Source of the DNA: Clostridia bacterium | GTDB lineage: Bacteria; Bacillota; Clostridia; Christensenellales; Aristaeellaceae | DNA: 64,000 bases | Assembly: GCA_017464305.1 (NCBI GenBank) | Contig: JAFUDS010000007.1 | Location: 62,001 to 126,000, forward strand | Direction: 5' to 3' | Shown: positions 34,024 to 42,295 of the stretch, piece after piece | Position numbering within the stretch: the stretch's first letter is position 1 | How the letters are laid out: each line of letters begins with the position of its first letter | Made by a program: the position numbers and the translations under genes | Notes under the pieces: generated by a model | The model's input: only the letters and a program-made list of their open reading frames with translations | The model's database searches: none | Told to the model about the DNA's origin: nothing

Positions 34024-35082
34024 TTATCCCATCCGCGCGGCGGCAGCCACCATTTCCTGTAGGACCCGGCGATACTCCCAGGTTTGCCCTTCGCATTTTT
34101 GCCGCACAAACAGCCGATTGGTGAAGGACACGACGCCGATGTTCAACTCCCGGGAGAAATAGATTCCCGTGCCCGTAAATCCGGTGTGCCCGCAGCCATG
34201 GGGATAGCTAAGCCCGGTCTGCAGCCCCAGTCCCCGCCCAGGGGCACCAGGCTGTTCCCGCTGGGCGTCGATCATCATCGGATCGGTAGAGCGCAGGTAG
34301 AGCTGGCAGAGCCGGGCGTAGGCCTCCGTCTGGGCGAAGATTCCCGCGTGGCCGGACACCCCACCGAAATAATACCAGCTGTTGCCGTCATTCACTTCCC
34401 CCCGTAGAATCGCCTCCTCCGGCCGGAAGCCGTCAAAGGTGATTCCCCTTTCCGCGCACATGTCCCGTTCGATAGGGTTGCCATAGCTGGAGGGGATCAG
34501 GTCCAGGGAACCTTCCGGCAGATAGGTCATGCCGCCCAGGTGATAGGGCTCCACCAAATCCTCCTGCAGGCAGCGAGCCAGAGGTTTCCCCCCCAGCCGC
34601 TCCAGCAGCTTCCCCAGCAGCATAAAATTCAGGTCGGAATACACCATTCCCTCCACCAAGCCCTCCCGGTCCAGGGCAATTTCCAGGACTTCGAAGAAAT
34701 CTTTTCCCAGCTCGGAGTAGAAGGGAAACCAGGCGGGCAAATGGGAGGTATGAGTCAAGAGCTGCCGAAGGGTGATGCCGTTCATCTTCTCCGCCAGGGA
34801 GGGCCGTTCCGCAATCTCGGTCAAATGGTCCATCAGTCGGGTCTCCAGGGAAAGTCGCCCCTGCTGAATCAAATGCAGTACCTGGGTGGCGGTGGCAATT
34901 TTCGTCAGACTGGCCACGTCGAACCAGCTGTCCTCCTTGGCCTGGCCCACGCAGGCCGTGCAAAGAGATTTCTCATCATCAAACACCCGCACGCTGGCGT
35001 CGGAAAAATACCCAGCCTGCTGATACCGTTCTGTCAAATCCTGAATGGCGGCCCGCAAGCCTTCCCTGATTTCCTGCTTCAT
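34024..35082 (-). CDS. Class C beta-lactamase/D-aminopeptidase-like serine hydrolase (1)
   Basis: 352 residues. The nucleophile motif SLTK in WFDVASLTKIATATQ (~66), the tyrosine motif YSDLNFMLLGKLLE (~162) and HTGFTG near the C-terminus are the three PBP-fold motifs of the AmpC/EstB group. There is no signal peptide. Relatives split beta-lactams, esters, D-amino-acid peptides or muropeptides; the NamZ gene 32 bp downstream favours the last. An extended -10, TGGTAAGAT (complement of 35118-35123 plus TG), may be its promoter. The ATG at 35082 follows AAAGGAG. Confidence 0.86.
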   Translation of the reverse strand: MKQEIREGLRAAIQDLTERYQQAGYFSDASVRVFDDEKSLCTACVGQAKEDSWFDVASLTKIATATQVLHLIQQGRLSLETRLMDHLTEIAERPSLAEKMNGITLRQLLTHTSHLPAWFPFYSELGKDFFEVLEIALDREGLVEGMVYSDLNFMLLGKLLERLGGKPLARCLQEDLVEPYHLGGMTYLPEGSLDLIPSSYGNPIERDMCAERGITFDGFRPEEAILRGEVNDGNSWYYFGGVSGHAGIFAQTEAYARLCQLYLRSTDPMMIDAQREQPGAPGRGLGLQTGLSYPHGCGHTGFTGTGIYFSRELNIGVVSFTNRLFVRQKCEGQTWEYRRVLQEMVAAAARMG

Positions 35083-35174
35083 GGCGCTTTGCTCCTTTGT
35101 TCCGATCAATTGGCTCCATCTTACCACCTTTTTTTCGCGAAGAAAAGCCCCGTTTCCATCACCGGAAATGGAGC

Positions 35175-35202
35175 TGAAAAACTCCCCCGCGGAGCGGGGG
35201 AG
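35175..35202 (-). terminator. Terminator of importer 2
   Basis: CTCCCCCGC-GGA-GCGGGGGAG (35182-35202), followed on the minus strand by GTTTTTC, about 50 bp after the binding-protein stop codon. Member of the dispersed CCCCCGC palindrome family. Confidence 0.82.
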
Positions 35203-35250
35203 CCAAATGATGCCTTTGCGTTGATGAAAATCAATCAGCGCTTTCTGAAA

Positions 35251-36699
35251 TTACTTTCCGAGGAAAGCATCCAGCTGAGCCTGCACTTCAGCGATGATGG
35301 TCTGCAGACCAGCTTCGTTCATGCGCTCCAGCATTTCGGGGATCACAACCTCAGGATCAGAGGTACCGGTGTACAGCTCGCGACGATACTCTTCGATCAC
35401 GGCCTTCACAGCCAGGTTCTCATTTTCCACGGTGCTCAGATCGGGAGTGAAGCCCATGGCCGCGGACAGAGTCGCGTTCTCATAGTTCGCCATGGTCTTG
35501 GTCCACTGATCGATATCGGTGGGCACTTCCGGGAAGGGAGAAGCTTCCAGCGCGCCAACGGTGTAGTGGCCCTGCGCATAAGCCTGAACGCCCATGTTGG
35601 AGCTGCCCAGCTCGGTGCGGGTCACGGTGCCGTCTTCGTTGCGGGTGTAATGCTTGCCTTCGATACCGTACCGGGCAGTCTCACGATACCAGGGATCGGT
35701 ATTCATCAGCTCGATCAGCTTCAGGGCTTCGTCCGGATGCTCGGAGAAGCTGCTGACAGCGGTCATGGAGCCGCGGATGGAAGAAGTGCTCATGTAGGGG
35801 CCGTCATAGCGGGAGATGTAGATGGGCTGCTTGATAACGTTGGCCCACACGGTCTCAGCGCCGAACCAGCCCTGGCCGCTCTGCACCACGCCAGCCTGGG
35901 CGCGGGGCATGGACTCGGTCACAGCCGCGTCGGGATTGAAGTAGCCTTTTTCGTACCACTCATGCAGCTTGGCCACGCGGTTCTTCCAGGCGGGGATTTC
36001 CAGCGCGCTCTTCACAGTGGTCTCCTCGTCGGTGCCCTGGGCTTCCCAGTCCAGACCGATCAGGATATCCATGTTCAGCCAGTCAGCCAGCGCGTTCTGC
36101 CAGGAGGTGATGCCGCCGTAGCTCATCTTGAAGGGATAGTCATCCGGATGATCCGCCTTGTAGGCTTCGAAATAGGGCTCGATGCCTTCGAAGGAGATGT
36201 ACTGATCCACTTCAAAGCCCTTCTGGTTGATGAAGTAATCGGTGTTCAGAATCCAGAACACTTCGTAGCCGATGTCCTTCATGTGGGGGATGGCATAGAT
36301 GTCGCCGTTGACCTTCACGCCTTCCCAGGCCTTCTCCACGATGGAGTCCTTCAGGGCCGGGTACTTATCCAGATAGTCGTTCAGGTTCAGGAACATGCCG
36401 GCGGCCACGTTGGTGGCATAGTCGTTCCACCAGTCGCAGGTGAAGGCGATATCGAAGTATTCGCCAGAGTTCATGGCCAGGGCCACCTGATTCTCGTCCA
36501 TGTAACGATACTCAACGGTGACGCCGATCTTCTCCGCGGAATAAGCGTTCAGGGCTTCTTCCACTTCCGGCCAGTCGATGGGGGTTTCGCTCGCGGTGTA
36601 CATGAACCACACGAGGTGTACAGGCTCTTCTGCCGCCGCGAAGGAGCAGACGGACAGCACCATGGCCAGAGCCAGTACCAGAGACAGGATCTTCTTCAT
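35251..36699 (-). CDS. Extracellular binding protein of importer 2 (LplA-like)
   Basis: 482 residues, large like LplA/YtcQ proteins. The signal peptide is MKKILSLVLALAMVLSVCSF then AAAEE. The mature protein opens VHLVWFMYTASETPIDWPEVEEALN and includes YFDIAFTCDWWNDYATNVAAGMFLNLNDYLDKYP, typical of this binding-protein group. It should bind an oligosaccharide or glycopeptide for the two permeases upstream. A consensus AGGAGG precedes the ATG. It is the last gene of the operon, with a long hairpin (36835-36882) separating it from the permeases. Confidence 0.92.
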   Translation of the reverse strand: MKKILSLVLALAMVLSVCSFAAAEEPVHLVWFMYTASETPIDWPEVEEALNAYSAEKIGVTVEYRYMDENQVALAMNSGEYFDIAFTCDWWNDYATNVAAGMFLNLNDYLDKYPALKDSIVEKAWEGVKVNGDIYAIPHMKDIGYEVFWILNTDYFINQKGFEVDQYISFEGIEPYFEAYKADHPDDYPFKMSYGGITSWQNALADWLNMDILIGLDWEAQGTDEETTVKSALEIPAWKNRVAKLHEWYEKGYFNPDAAVTESMPRAQAGVVQSGQGWFGAETVWANVIKQPIYISRYDGPYMSTSSIRGSMTAVSSFSEHPDEALKLIELMNTDPWYRETARYGIEGKHYTRNEDGTVTRTELGSSNMGVQAYAQGHYTVGALEASPFPEVPTDIDQWTKTMANYENATLSAAMGFTPDLSTVENENLAVKAVIEEYRRELYTGTSDPEVVIPEMLERMNEAGLQTIIAEVQAQLDAFLGK

Positions 36700-36834
36700 T
36701 GGAGAACCTCCTAAATAAATATTTTTGACGGCATCCGCCGTTCAAATCGAAATAGTTGTTCACCCTTCCAGCGGGCATCCGGTCGCCAACATAGTCGCGA
36801 CTGCACACTGCGCAGATCGCTCCTTGTTGGCTCA

Positions 36835-36882
36835 GATAAGATTTCGTGAAATTTCCCGCACTGCGGGTCACGAAATCTTATC
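36835..36882 (-). promoter_or_regulatory. Long hairpin between permease and binding-protein genes of importer 2
   Basis: Perfect 15-bp arms GATAAGATTTCGTGA (36835-36849) and TCACGAAATCTTATC (36868-36882) enclose a second CCCGCA/TGCGGG stem. It contains the permease stop codon and has no T-run, so it looks like an mRNA-stabilising or processing hairpin for the binding-protein message. Confidence 0.65.
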
Positions 36883-37834
36883 CCTTTACCGCCCCAATAG
36901 TCAGTCCAGAAATGAAATACTTCTGGAAGAAGGGGTAGGAGAACATGATGGGCACTACGGCGATGACGACGATGGCCATCCGCATGGTCTCGCTGGGCAG
37001 GGCCGTGGAGTTGGCGGACATGGCCATATCGTTGTTGGCCAGGTACTGAATGTTCTTCTCGATGTTCACCAGCACATACTGCAGCGGGAACAGGTCATGC
37101 TTGCTGGACTCGATATACAGGCTGGCCTGATACCAGTCGTTCCAGTAGGCAAAGGTCAGGAACAGGGCAATGGTCGCCAGGGCCGGCAGCGAAATCGGCA
37201 GCACCAGCTGAGCGAAGATTCGCAGCTGGGACGCTCCGTCCACCCGGCCGGATTCGATGATCTCGTCCGGCACCGTGGTCTGGAAGAACGTCCGCATGAT
37301 GATGACATAGAAGGACGAACAGGCCAGGGGCAGGATCAGCGCCCAATAAGTATTCTTCAGTCCCAGCAGCTGCGTATTCACCACGTAGGTGGAAAGCAGG
37401 CCGCCGTTAAAGATCATGGGAATGAAGATCAGCGTCGTGTAGAAGCCCCGCAGCTTGAAGCTCCGCCGGCTCAGCACGTAACCCATGGTGGAGATCAAAA
37501 TCAGACCCAGCACCGTCCCTACCAGGGTGATGCCGATGGAGGTAAAGAACGCCATGACCACCGTGGGGATGCCCCGGCTGTTCCGCAGATGCCAAACGTA
37601 CTGGTACGCTTCCGTGGACCATTCTGCCGGGACGAAGCTGTAGCCCACCTTCCCGATGGAAGCCTCGGAGGAGAAGGAAATGATGACCACAAAGATCACC
37701 GGAATCACGCACAGGAAGGCCAGCAGGATGAACATGGCGCTATAGGCGATGTTCGTCCCCGGCCGGAGGGCGTTAAACCGCTCCATGCCGCTGCCCGTGG
37801 CGTGACGAGTAGATTTCTTCGATGCTGTACTCAT
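36878..37834 (-). CDS. Carbohydrate ABC transporter permease, LplC/YtcP type (importer 2)
   Basis: 318 residues with about six membrane helices (AMFILLAFLCVIPVIFVVII is the first). The EAA loop is VPDEIIESGRVDGASQLRIFAQLVLPISLPAL. It pairs with the LplB-like permease 18 bp upstream. GGGAGGGGG precedes the ATG. As with importer 1, no ATPase gene is linked. Confidence 0.92.
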   Translation of the reverse strand: MSTASKKSTRHATGSGMERFNALRPGTNIAYSAMFILLAFLCVIPVIFVVIISFSSEASIGKVGYSFVPAEWSTEAYQYVWHLRNSRGIPTVVMAFFTSIGITLVGTVLGLILISTMGYVLSRRSFKLRGFYTTLIFIPMIFNGGLLSTYVVNTQLLGLKNTYWALILPLACSSFYVIIMRTFFQTTVPDEIIESGRVDGASQLRIFAQLVLPISLPALATIALFLTFAYWNDWYQASLYIESSKHDLFPLQYVLVNIEKNIQYLANNDMAMSANSTALPSETMRMAIVVIAVVPIMFSYPFFQKYFISGLTIGAVKG

Positions 37835-37852
37835 GTTGCTCCCCCTCCCTTC

Positions 37853-38824
37853 TTAGAACAGCGCGCTTTCGTTGTCCACGTGCCGGACGATGGTATTGGC
37901 GACCACCATCGTAATGCAGCCCAGCACGGACTGGAGGAAGCCGGCGGCGGAAATGTATCCATACACCGGGCGCGGGTTATTGAACATGGAGTTGTAAACG
38001 TACACATCCAGGGTCAGATACACGCTGGTCAGGCTGCTGGAATTCCGAGTGGTCCGATAGAACAGACCGAAGTCGGAGTTGAAGATCTTCCCGACCGCCA
38101 TGATGAACATGATAATCATGATGGTTTTCAGCATCGGCAGGGTAATATATCTGGTCTGCTGCCACTTGGTAGCCCCGTCGATCATGGCCGCCTCGTACAG
38201 GCTTTCATCAATACCCTTGATGGAGGCCAGATAAACCACCATGCTGTATCCCATCGTCTTCCACATGTGCAGGAAGATCAGGATCCAGGGCCAGTAGGGC
38301 GCCGCTTCGCCCTGGTACCACTTGATGGGCGTCCCGCCGAAGGAAAGAATCGTCCGGTTCACCAGGCCGTTATCCGTGCTCAGGAAGGCGAAAACGAAGT
38401 ATCCCACCACGACCCAGCTCAGGAAGTGAGGCAGGAACATGGCTGTCTGCGTCACCTTGGCCAACTTCTGGCTGCGGATATGGTTGATCATGATGGCCAG
38501 CGTCACCGGAATCACCACGCCCAGGATGATGAAAATAATGTTATACCCAATGGTATTCCGGAACATGTTGATGGTCGTGGTCTTATTATTGGCGAAAAGG
38601 AAGCGGAAATTGTCCAGCCCGCTCCAGGCGCTGTTGTTGAAAAGGCTCCACAGGAAACCCTTCCCAGGGGCCACCTTGTATTTCTTAAAGGCGATGACCA
38701 GCCCGAACATGGGCAGGTAGCAGAAAAGGATATACCAAACTACCGTCGGCAGAGACAGGAAAAACAGCTGCAGATCGTCCAGCGTAAACCTGGACTTTTT
38801 CCTCTTCTTTGTCTGTACACTCAC
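37853..38824 (-). CDS. Carbohydrate ABC transporter permease, LplB/YteP type (importer 2), GTG start
   Basis: 323 residues. LQLFFLSLPTVVWYILFCYLPMFGLVIAFKKYK gives the family-typical first helix, and IDESLYEAAMIDGATKWQQTRYITLPML is the EAA loop. The frame is open to 38935, but the upstream ATG lies inside the palindrome at 38924-38940. A GTG at 38824 with GGAGG 10 bp before it gives the normal family N-terminus. First gene of the importer 2 operon, transcribed from 39029-39056. Confidence 0.9.
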   Translation of the reverse strand: MSVQTKKRKKSRFTLDDLQLFFLSLPTVVWYILFCYLPMFGLVIAFKKYKVAPGKGFLWSLFNNSAWSGLDNFRFLFANNKTTTINMFRNTIGYNIIFIILGVVIPVTLAIMINHIRSQKLAKVTQTAMFLPHFLSWVVVGYFVFAFLSTDNGLVNRTILSFGGTPIKWYQGEAAPYWPWILIFLHMWKTMGYSMVVYLASIKGIDESLYEAAMIDGATKWQQTRYITLPMLKTIMIIMFIMAVGKIFNSDFGLFYRTTRNSSSLTSVYLTLDVYVYNSMFNNPRPVYGYISAAGFLQSVLGCITMVVANTIVRHVDNESALF

Positions 38825-38922
38825 CTGCAGCAGTCCTCCTCTCCATCCATAAGGCCGTGCCAGAATCTCTCGAACGGCCAGCCCCAAAAACCACGAAAAC
38901 AGGCGCGCCCCGCTTTTTCTCC

Positions 38923-38942
38923 CCTTGAATACCATTCAAGAG
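38923..38942 (-). promoter_or_regulatory. Operator-like palindrome A
   Basis: CTTGAAT-ACC-ATTCAAG at 38924-38940 lies ~90 bp downstream of the promoter. Including flanks, CCTTGAATACCATTCAAGAG is repeated exactly, in inverted orientation, as palindrome B. Confidence 0.7.
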
Positions 38943-39028
38943 ACTCTTTGAAAAAACGGCTCTCGCAAAGCGCCGCATCAAACATTCTTTGAAACGGGGA
39001 ACCTGCCTCCCCCTTGAAGCATGGTTTT

Positions 39029-39056
39029 ATTCTATCACTCTTTTAAAAAATGTCAA
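39029..39056 (-). promoter_or_regulatory. Importer 2 promoter
   Basis: Perfect TTGACA (39051-39056), 16 bp, TAGAAT (39029-39034) on the minus strand; about 200 bp of leader precede the first gene. Confidence 0.7.
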
Positions 39057-39092
39057 TACTCTCTCCCAAAAAGAACAAGGTAAAATCAATCA

Positions 39093-39112
39093 CTCTTGAA
39101 TGGTATTCAAGG
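39093..39112 (+). promoter_or_regulatory. Operator-like palindrome B
   Basis: CTTGAAT-GGT-ATTCAAG at 39095-39111, the reverse complement of palindrome A, ~40 bp upstream of the -35 box. The centres are 171 bp apart, which would allow looping by one regulator across the promoter. Confidence 0.7.
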
Positions 39113-39153
39113 CATGCTTACAGAAAGTTCTTTGCACTGCAATCGTTTATTAC

Positions 39154-39182
39154 GCTCCATCGCTTCGCGATGAGCTTTTTTT
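39154..39182 (+). terminator. Rightward terminator without an assigned gene
   Basis: GCTCCATCGC-TTC-GCGATGAGC with one bulge, followed by seven T residues. No rightward gene lies upstream; see findings for a possible small RNA. Confidence 0.6.
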
Positions 39183-39192
39183 CGTTAACACC

Positions 39193-39226
39193 AAAACGCG
39201 GAGAAAACCATCTTCTCCGCGTTTTT
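39193..39226 (-). terminator. Bidirectional terminator after murK
   Basis: Stem CGCGGAGAA (39197-39205) / TTCTCCGCG (39213-39221) flanked by AAAA and TTTTT, starting about 13 bp after the murK stop. Confidence 0.85.
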
Positions 39227-39238
39227 GTTCAAAATCCT

Positions 39239-40141
39239 TTATCCCATAGCCATCAGCGCCGCGCCCATGGCTGGGCTGCGGCGAGGCAGCATCACTTGGA
39301 TATCGGGATAATTCTGTTCAATTTTTTTTTCAACTCTTTGCCGAATCTCCGGGACTCGATTCAGGATGCTACCGGTCAGTGCCAGCTCCCCGTCCTTCAT
39401 CCCCGTTTTTCGCCATCCAGTGAGAACCAGCTCTGCCAGATCCTCCGCCGCCTTCTCCGCGATATGTTTCGCCACGGCATCCCCGGCAGCCAGGGCCTCC
39501 GGCAGCAACCGGGCCAGGCTGGCGATCTCCTTTTTCCCCGTCTCCGGGGCGTACAGCCAAGTGATCATGGGCTGGAGGCTCTTTTCATCAAATTTCAGCG
39601 TCTCCTGCACCATTCCGGAAAGAACGGTCTTTTCTCCCCGTCCATCAAATGCCCGGGCCACCGCCGCCAGGATATCCCGGCCGATGGCGTATCCGCTGCC
39701 TCCATCGTCGATCAGGTACCCATACCCGCCGACCCGGAAAGCTTCTCCCGCCGGGGTCCGCCCATGGCAAATGGCCCCCGTGCCAGCGATGAGGATGGCT
39801 CCATGGCCGTCAATGGCCCCGGCCAGGGCAATCTCCTGATCCCCTGCCAGTCGATATTTTCCGTTCCAGCCCGCCTCCCGCAGGCCCTCCGCCATCAGCC
39901 GAACCACGTCCTGATTGCTGAGGCCTGCCACGCCGATCACCAGCCCGCCACAGGCCGCCTCCCCGCCGGGCTGCCCCTGCATGAAGGCCACCGCTTCCCG
40001 GATGGATTCCTTTACCTTCTCCCGGCTGGCACCGTTGGGATTCAGGGGGCCGAAGCTCTGATCCGCCAGCACTTCTCCGCCCTCCGACAGAATCAGAACC
40101 TCCGTCTTGGTCCCGCCGCCATCCCATCCGCAATACCACAT
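39239..40141 (-). CDS. murK: BadF/BcrA-type amino-sugar kinase, probable MurNAc/GlcNAc kinase (MurK)
   Basis: 300 residues of the ASKHA fold. WYCGWDGGGTKTEVLIL is the phosphate-1 loop, AGTGAICHGRTPAG and DDGGSGYAIGRDIL the adenosine and connect motifs, VVIGVAGLSNQDVVRL the other family marks. BadF-family kinases for GlcNAc, including C. acetobutylicum MurK, phosphorylate MurNAc and GlcNAc; here murQ lies 43 bp upstream, exactly the expected partner. The product MurNAc 6-phosphate is the MurQ substrate. The ATG at 40141 is taken over a GTG two codons earlier because AGGAGG sits 8 bp before it. Confidence 0.85.
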   Translation of the reverse strand: MWYCGWDGGGTKTEVLILSEGGEVLADQSFGPLNPNGASREKVKESIREAVAFMQGQPGGEAACGGLVIGVAGLSNQDVVRLMAEGLREAGWNGKYRLAGDQEIALAGAIDGHGAILIAGTGAICHGRTPAGEAFRVGGYGYLIDDGGSGYAIGRDILAAVARAFDGRGEKTVLSGMVQETLKFDEKSLQPMITWLYAPETGKKEIASLARLLPEALAAGDAVAKHIAEKAAEDLAELVLTGWRKTGMKDGELALTGSILNRVPEIRQRVEKKIEQNYPDIQVMLPRRSPAMGAALMAMG

Positions 40142-40184
40142 CTCCACATCCTCCTATGCGTGCGGGAGTTCCCCTCCGCTAAAA

Positions 40185-41087
40185 TCACTTCGCCTGCTGC
40201 ACGGCCTGGGCGATCCGCCCGTCCGCCGCTTCCAGGGCCTGCCGGGCCTGGTCCGCCCCGACGCCCAGCAGCAGCATGACGATGGCCGTCTTGCAGGAGA
40301 AGCCGCTCTGCTCCAGGACCCGCTTCGCTTCCTCCGCGTCCACCCCTGTAGCGGTCCGCACAATGCGGATGGACCGATCCACCAATTTCTCATTCGTGGC
40401 CTGCACGTCCACCATCAGGTTGCCGTACACCTTCCCTAATTTCACCATGACGCAGGTGCTCAGCATGTTCAGTACCAGCTTCTGACAGGTGCCGCTCTTC
40501 ATGCGGGAGGACCCGGTAATCACCTCCGGGCCAGGGATGGGTGCCATGGTCACGTCCGCATGATGGGACATGGCACTGTCCCGGCAGCAGGTAATGGCCA
40601 TCACCGGCGCCCCCACCTCCCGGGCGTAGTCCATGGCCCCGATGACATAGGGCGTGCGGCCGCTGGCGGCGATCCCCACCAGGGCGTCCTTCTCGCTGAA
40701 ATCATGGGCCATCAGGTCCTGCTTTCCCAGCTCCCGGCTGTCCTCCGCGCCCTCCACCGCCTTCAGGAAGGCGGAAGGACCGCCGGCAATGAGGCCCACT
40801 ACCAGCCCCGGATCCACCCCATAGGTGGGCGGGCATTCCGCCGCGTCCAGCACCCCCAGCCGCCCGGAGGTTCCCGCTCCAGCATAGAAAAGCCGCCCGC
40901 CCTTGCGCAGCTGGGCCTCGATTAAATCCACGCTCTTCGCGATTTCCGGCAGCACCTTCGCCACCGCCTCCGCGCATTTATGATCCTCCGAATTGATCAG
41001 CGTCACCATCTCCAGGGTGCTCATCCGATCGATCTCGCTGCTGGCCGGGTTCCGCTGCTCCGTATCCAATTGATGCAATGCTTCCAT
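40185..41087 (-). CDS. murQ: N-acetylmuramic acid 6-phosphate etherase
   Basis: 300 residues, SIS-domain family. LDTEQRNPASSEIDRMSTLEMV at the N-terminus, AGAGTSGRLGVLDAAECPPTYG (~60), AEDSRELGKQDLM and ITGSSRMKSGTCQKLVLNMLST are diagnostic. It removes the lactyl ether to give GlcNAc 6-phosphate and lactate in cell-wall recycling. The ATG at 41087 (GCAGGAAAAG upstream) is chosen; in-frame ATGs nine codons earlier lack a site. First gene of murQ-murK, with promoter 41143-41172 facing the hydrolase gene at 41247. Confidence 0.96.
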   Translation of the reverse strand: MEALHQLDTEQRNPASSEIDRMSTLEMVTLINSEDHKCAEAVAKVLPEIAKSVDLIEAQLRKGGRLFYAGAGTSGRLGVLDAAECPPTYGVDPGLVVGLIAGGPSAFLKAVEGAEDSRELGKQDLMAHDFSEKDALVGIAASGRTPYVIGAMDYAREVGAPVMAITCCRDSAMSHHADVTMAPIPGPEVITGSSRMKSGTCQKLVLNMLSTCVMVKLGKVYGNLMVDVQATNEKLVDRSIRIVRTATGVDAEEAKRVLEQSGFSCKTAIVMLLLGVGADQARQALEAADGRIAQAVQQAK

Positions 41088-41142
41088 TTTCTTTTCCTGC
41101 GCTTTCATTTTCAAATTGCGGGGAGACCCCTTTCGTGATAGT

Positions 41143-41172
41143 ATTATACAGGCTGAAAAACCGCTCCGTCAA
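41143..41172 (-). promoter_or_regulatory. murQ-murK promoter
   Basis: TTGACG (41167-41172), 18 bp, perfect TATAAT (41143-41148), minus strand. Confidence 0.75.
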
Positions 41173-41246
41173 GGAGAATTGATGCGTGGGAATTCCCTGG
41201 CGCATCCCTCTGAATCGTAGATTTCCGAGAAAGGATTTAGTAAAAA

Positions 41247-42290
41247 ATGATCACGCAGGACTGGTTGCAACAAAAGCTGATGGCGGGCCAGGAGGCCGGC
41301 GCCTTCCCCTCCGCCGCGGCGGCCATCGGGGTGGGAGATGAAACCCTGGCTACCGCCTTTGTCGGAGAAGCCCCCTGCCCCGGCGGCGCACCGGTGGATA
41401 TCCATACCCGCTATGACATGGCCTCCCTCTCCAAGGTGCTGGGCCCCACCATGATCGCCCTGCAGGCCCTGGAGCAGGGAGAGATTTCCTTGGAGGAAAC
41501 CGTCTCCGACTTTTTCCCGGAGGCTCCCACCGACAAGGCCGGCATTACCGTGTTCCAGCTCATGACCCACACCGGCGGCTTCCATCCCTCCTTCCGGCTG
41601 GACCAGCTGCTGCAGGATCCCTCCGAAGTCACGGCCTGTATCCTCCATCATCCCTTGGAGGAGATGCCGGGCGTCCGGCCCATGTATTCCTGCATGGGAT
41701 ATATTCTCCTGGCCAAGATGCTGGAAAAGCGCCTGGGTGCGCCCCTGGATCAGCTGGCGAAGGAGCGGGTGTTCGATCCCCTGGGGATGACGGAAACGAG
41801 CTACTGTCCCCCGGCCGACGCCTGCTGCGCCGCCACGGAGGTGGACCCGGAGACCGGCAAACCCTGGATCGGCGTCGTCCATGACGAAAATGCCCGCTTC
41901 CAACGGGGCGTCTCCGGCAACGCGGGGGTCTTCATGCCCTTGGGGGATGGCATCCGCTTCGCCCAGATGCTGGCCCGCCACGGCGCGCCCCTGCTGCGGC
42001 CAGAAACCCTGGCCCGGGCCATTCAGAATTATACCCCCGGACAGGAGCAGCATCGGGGCCTGGGTTTCCATCTGGCCGGCACGCCGGATTGCTTCTTCAG
42101 CGATCAGGTGCCGGAGGGCTGCTTTGGCCATACGGGCTTTACCGGCACCAGCCTGCTGGTGGAGCCGGAAAGCGGCTTCTGGGTGTTCCTGCTCAGTAAC
42201 CGGGTTTATCCTACCCGGAATTCCACCGCGCTGTTCCCCTTCCGCCGCCATCTGCATGGGGACGCCTGGCATCTGTTTCAGGAGGGCTGA
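41247..42290 (+). CDS. Class C beta-lactamase-like serine hydrolase (2)
   Basis: 347 residues with SLSK in YDMASLSKVLGPTMIALQ (~61), YSCMGYILLAKMLEKRLG (~149) as tyrosine motif and HTGFTGTSL (~291). It has no signal peptide. It resembles the hydrolase at 34024-35082 in length and motif spacing but is clearly diverged, so the locus has two paralogues plus the class A-like one. It is divergent from murQ and 5 bp ahead of the acyltransferase gene, with which it forms an operon. GAAAGGA precedes the ATG. Confidence 0.86.
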   Translation: MITQDWLQQKLMAGQEAGAFPSAAAAIGVGDETLATAFVGEAPCPGGAPVDIHTRYDMASLSKVLGPTMIALQALEQGEISLEETVSDFFPEAPTDKAGITVFQLMTHTGGFHPSFRLDQLLQDPSEVTACILHHPLEEMPGVRPMYSCMGYILLAKMLEKRLGAPLDQLAKERVFDPLGMTETSYCPPADACCAATEVDPETGKPWIGVVHDENARFQRGVSGNAGVFMPLGDGIRFAQMLARHGAPLLRPETLARAIQNYTPGQEQHRGLGFHLAGTPDCFFSDQVPEGCFGHTGFTGTSLLVEPESGFWVFLLSNRVYPTRNSTALFPFRRHLHGDAWHLFQEG

Positions 42291-42295
42291 TCATT

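Larger units (their letters stand above)
38825..39238. other. Regulatory gap between murK and importer 2 (414 bp)
   Basis: AT-rich and without a convincing gene. In order: leader of importer 2; palindrome A (38924-38940); the leftward promoter (39029-39056); palindrome B (39095-39111); a rightward terminator with no visible rightward gene (39154-39182); and the leftward murK terminator (39193-39226). Confidence 0.75.

Noticed and set aside
38825-38935. N-terminal extension of the LplB-like permease to an ATG at 38935
   Set aside because: The ATG lies inside the operator-like palindrome, has no ribosome-binding site, and the extension does not match the family; the GTG at 38824 has GGAGG.
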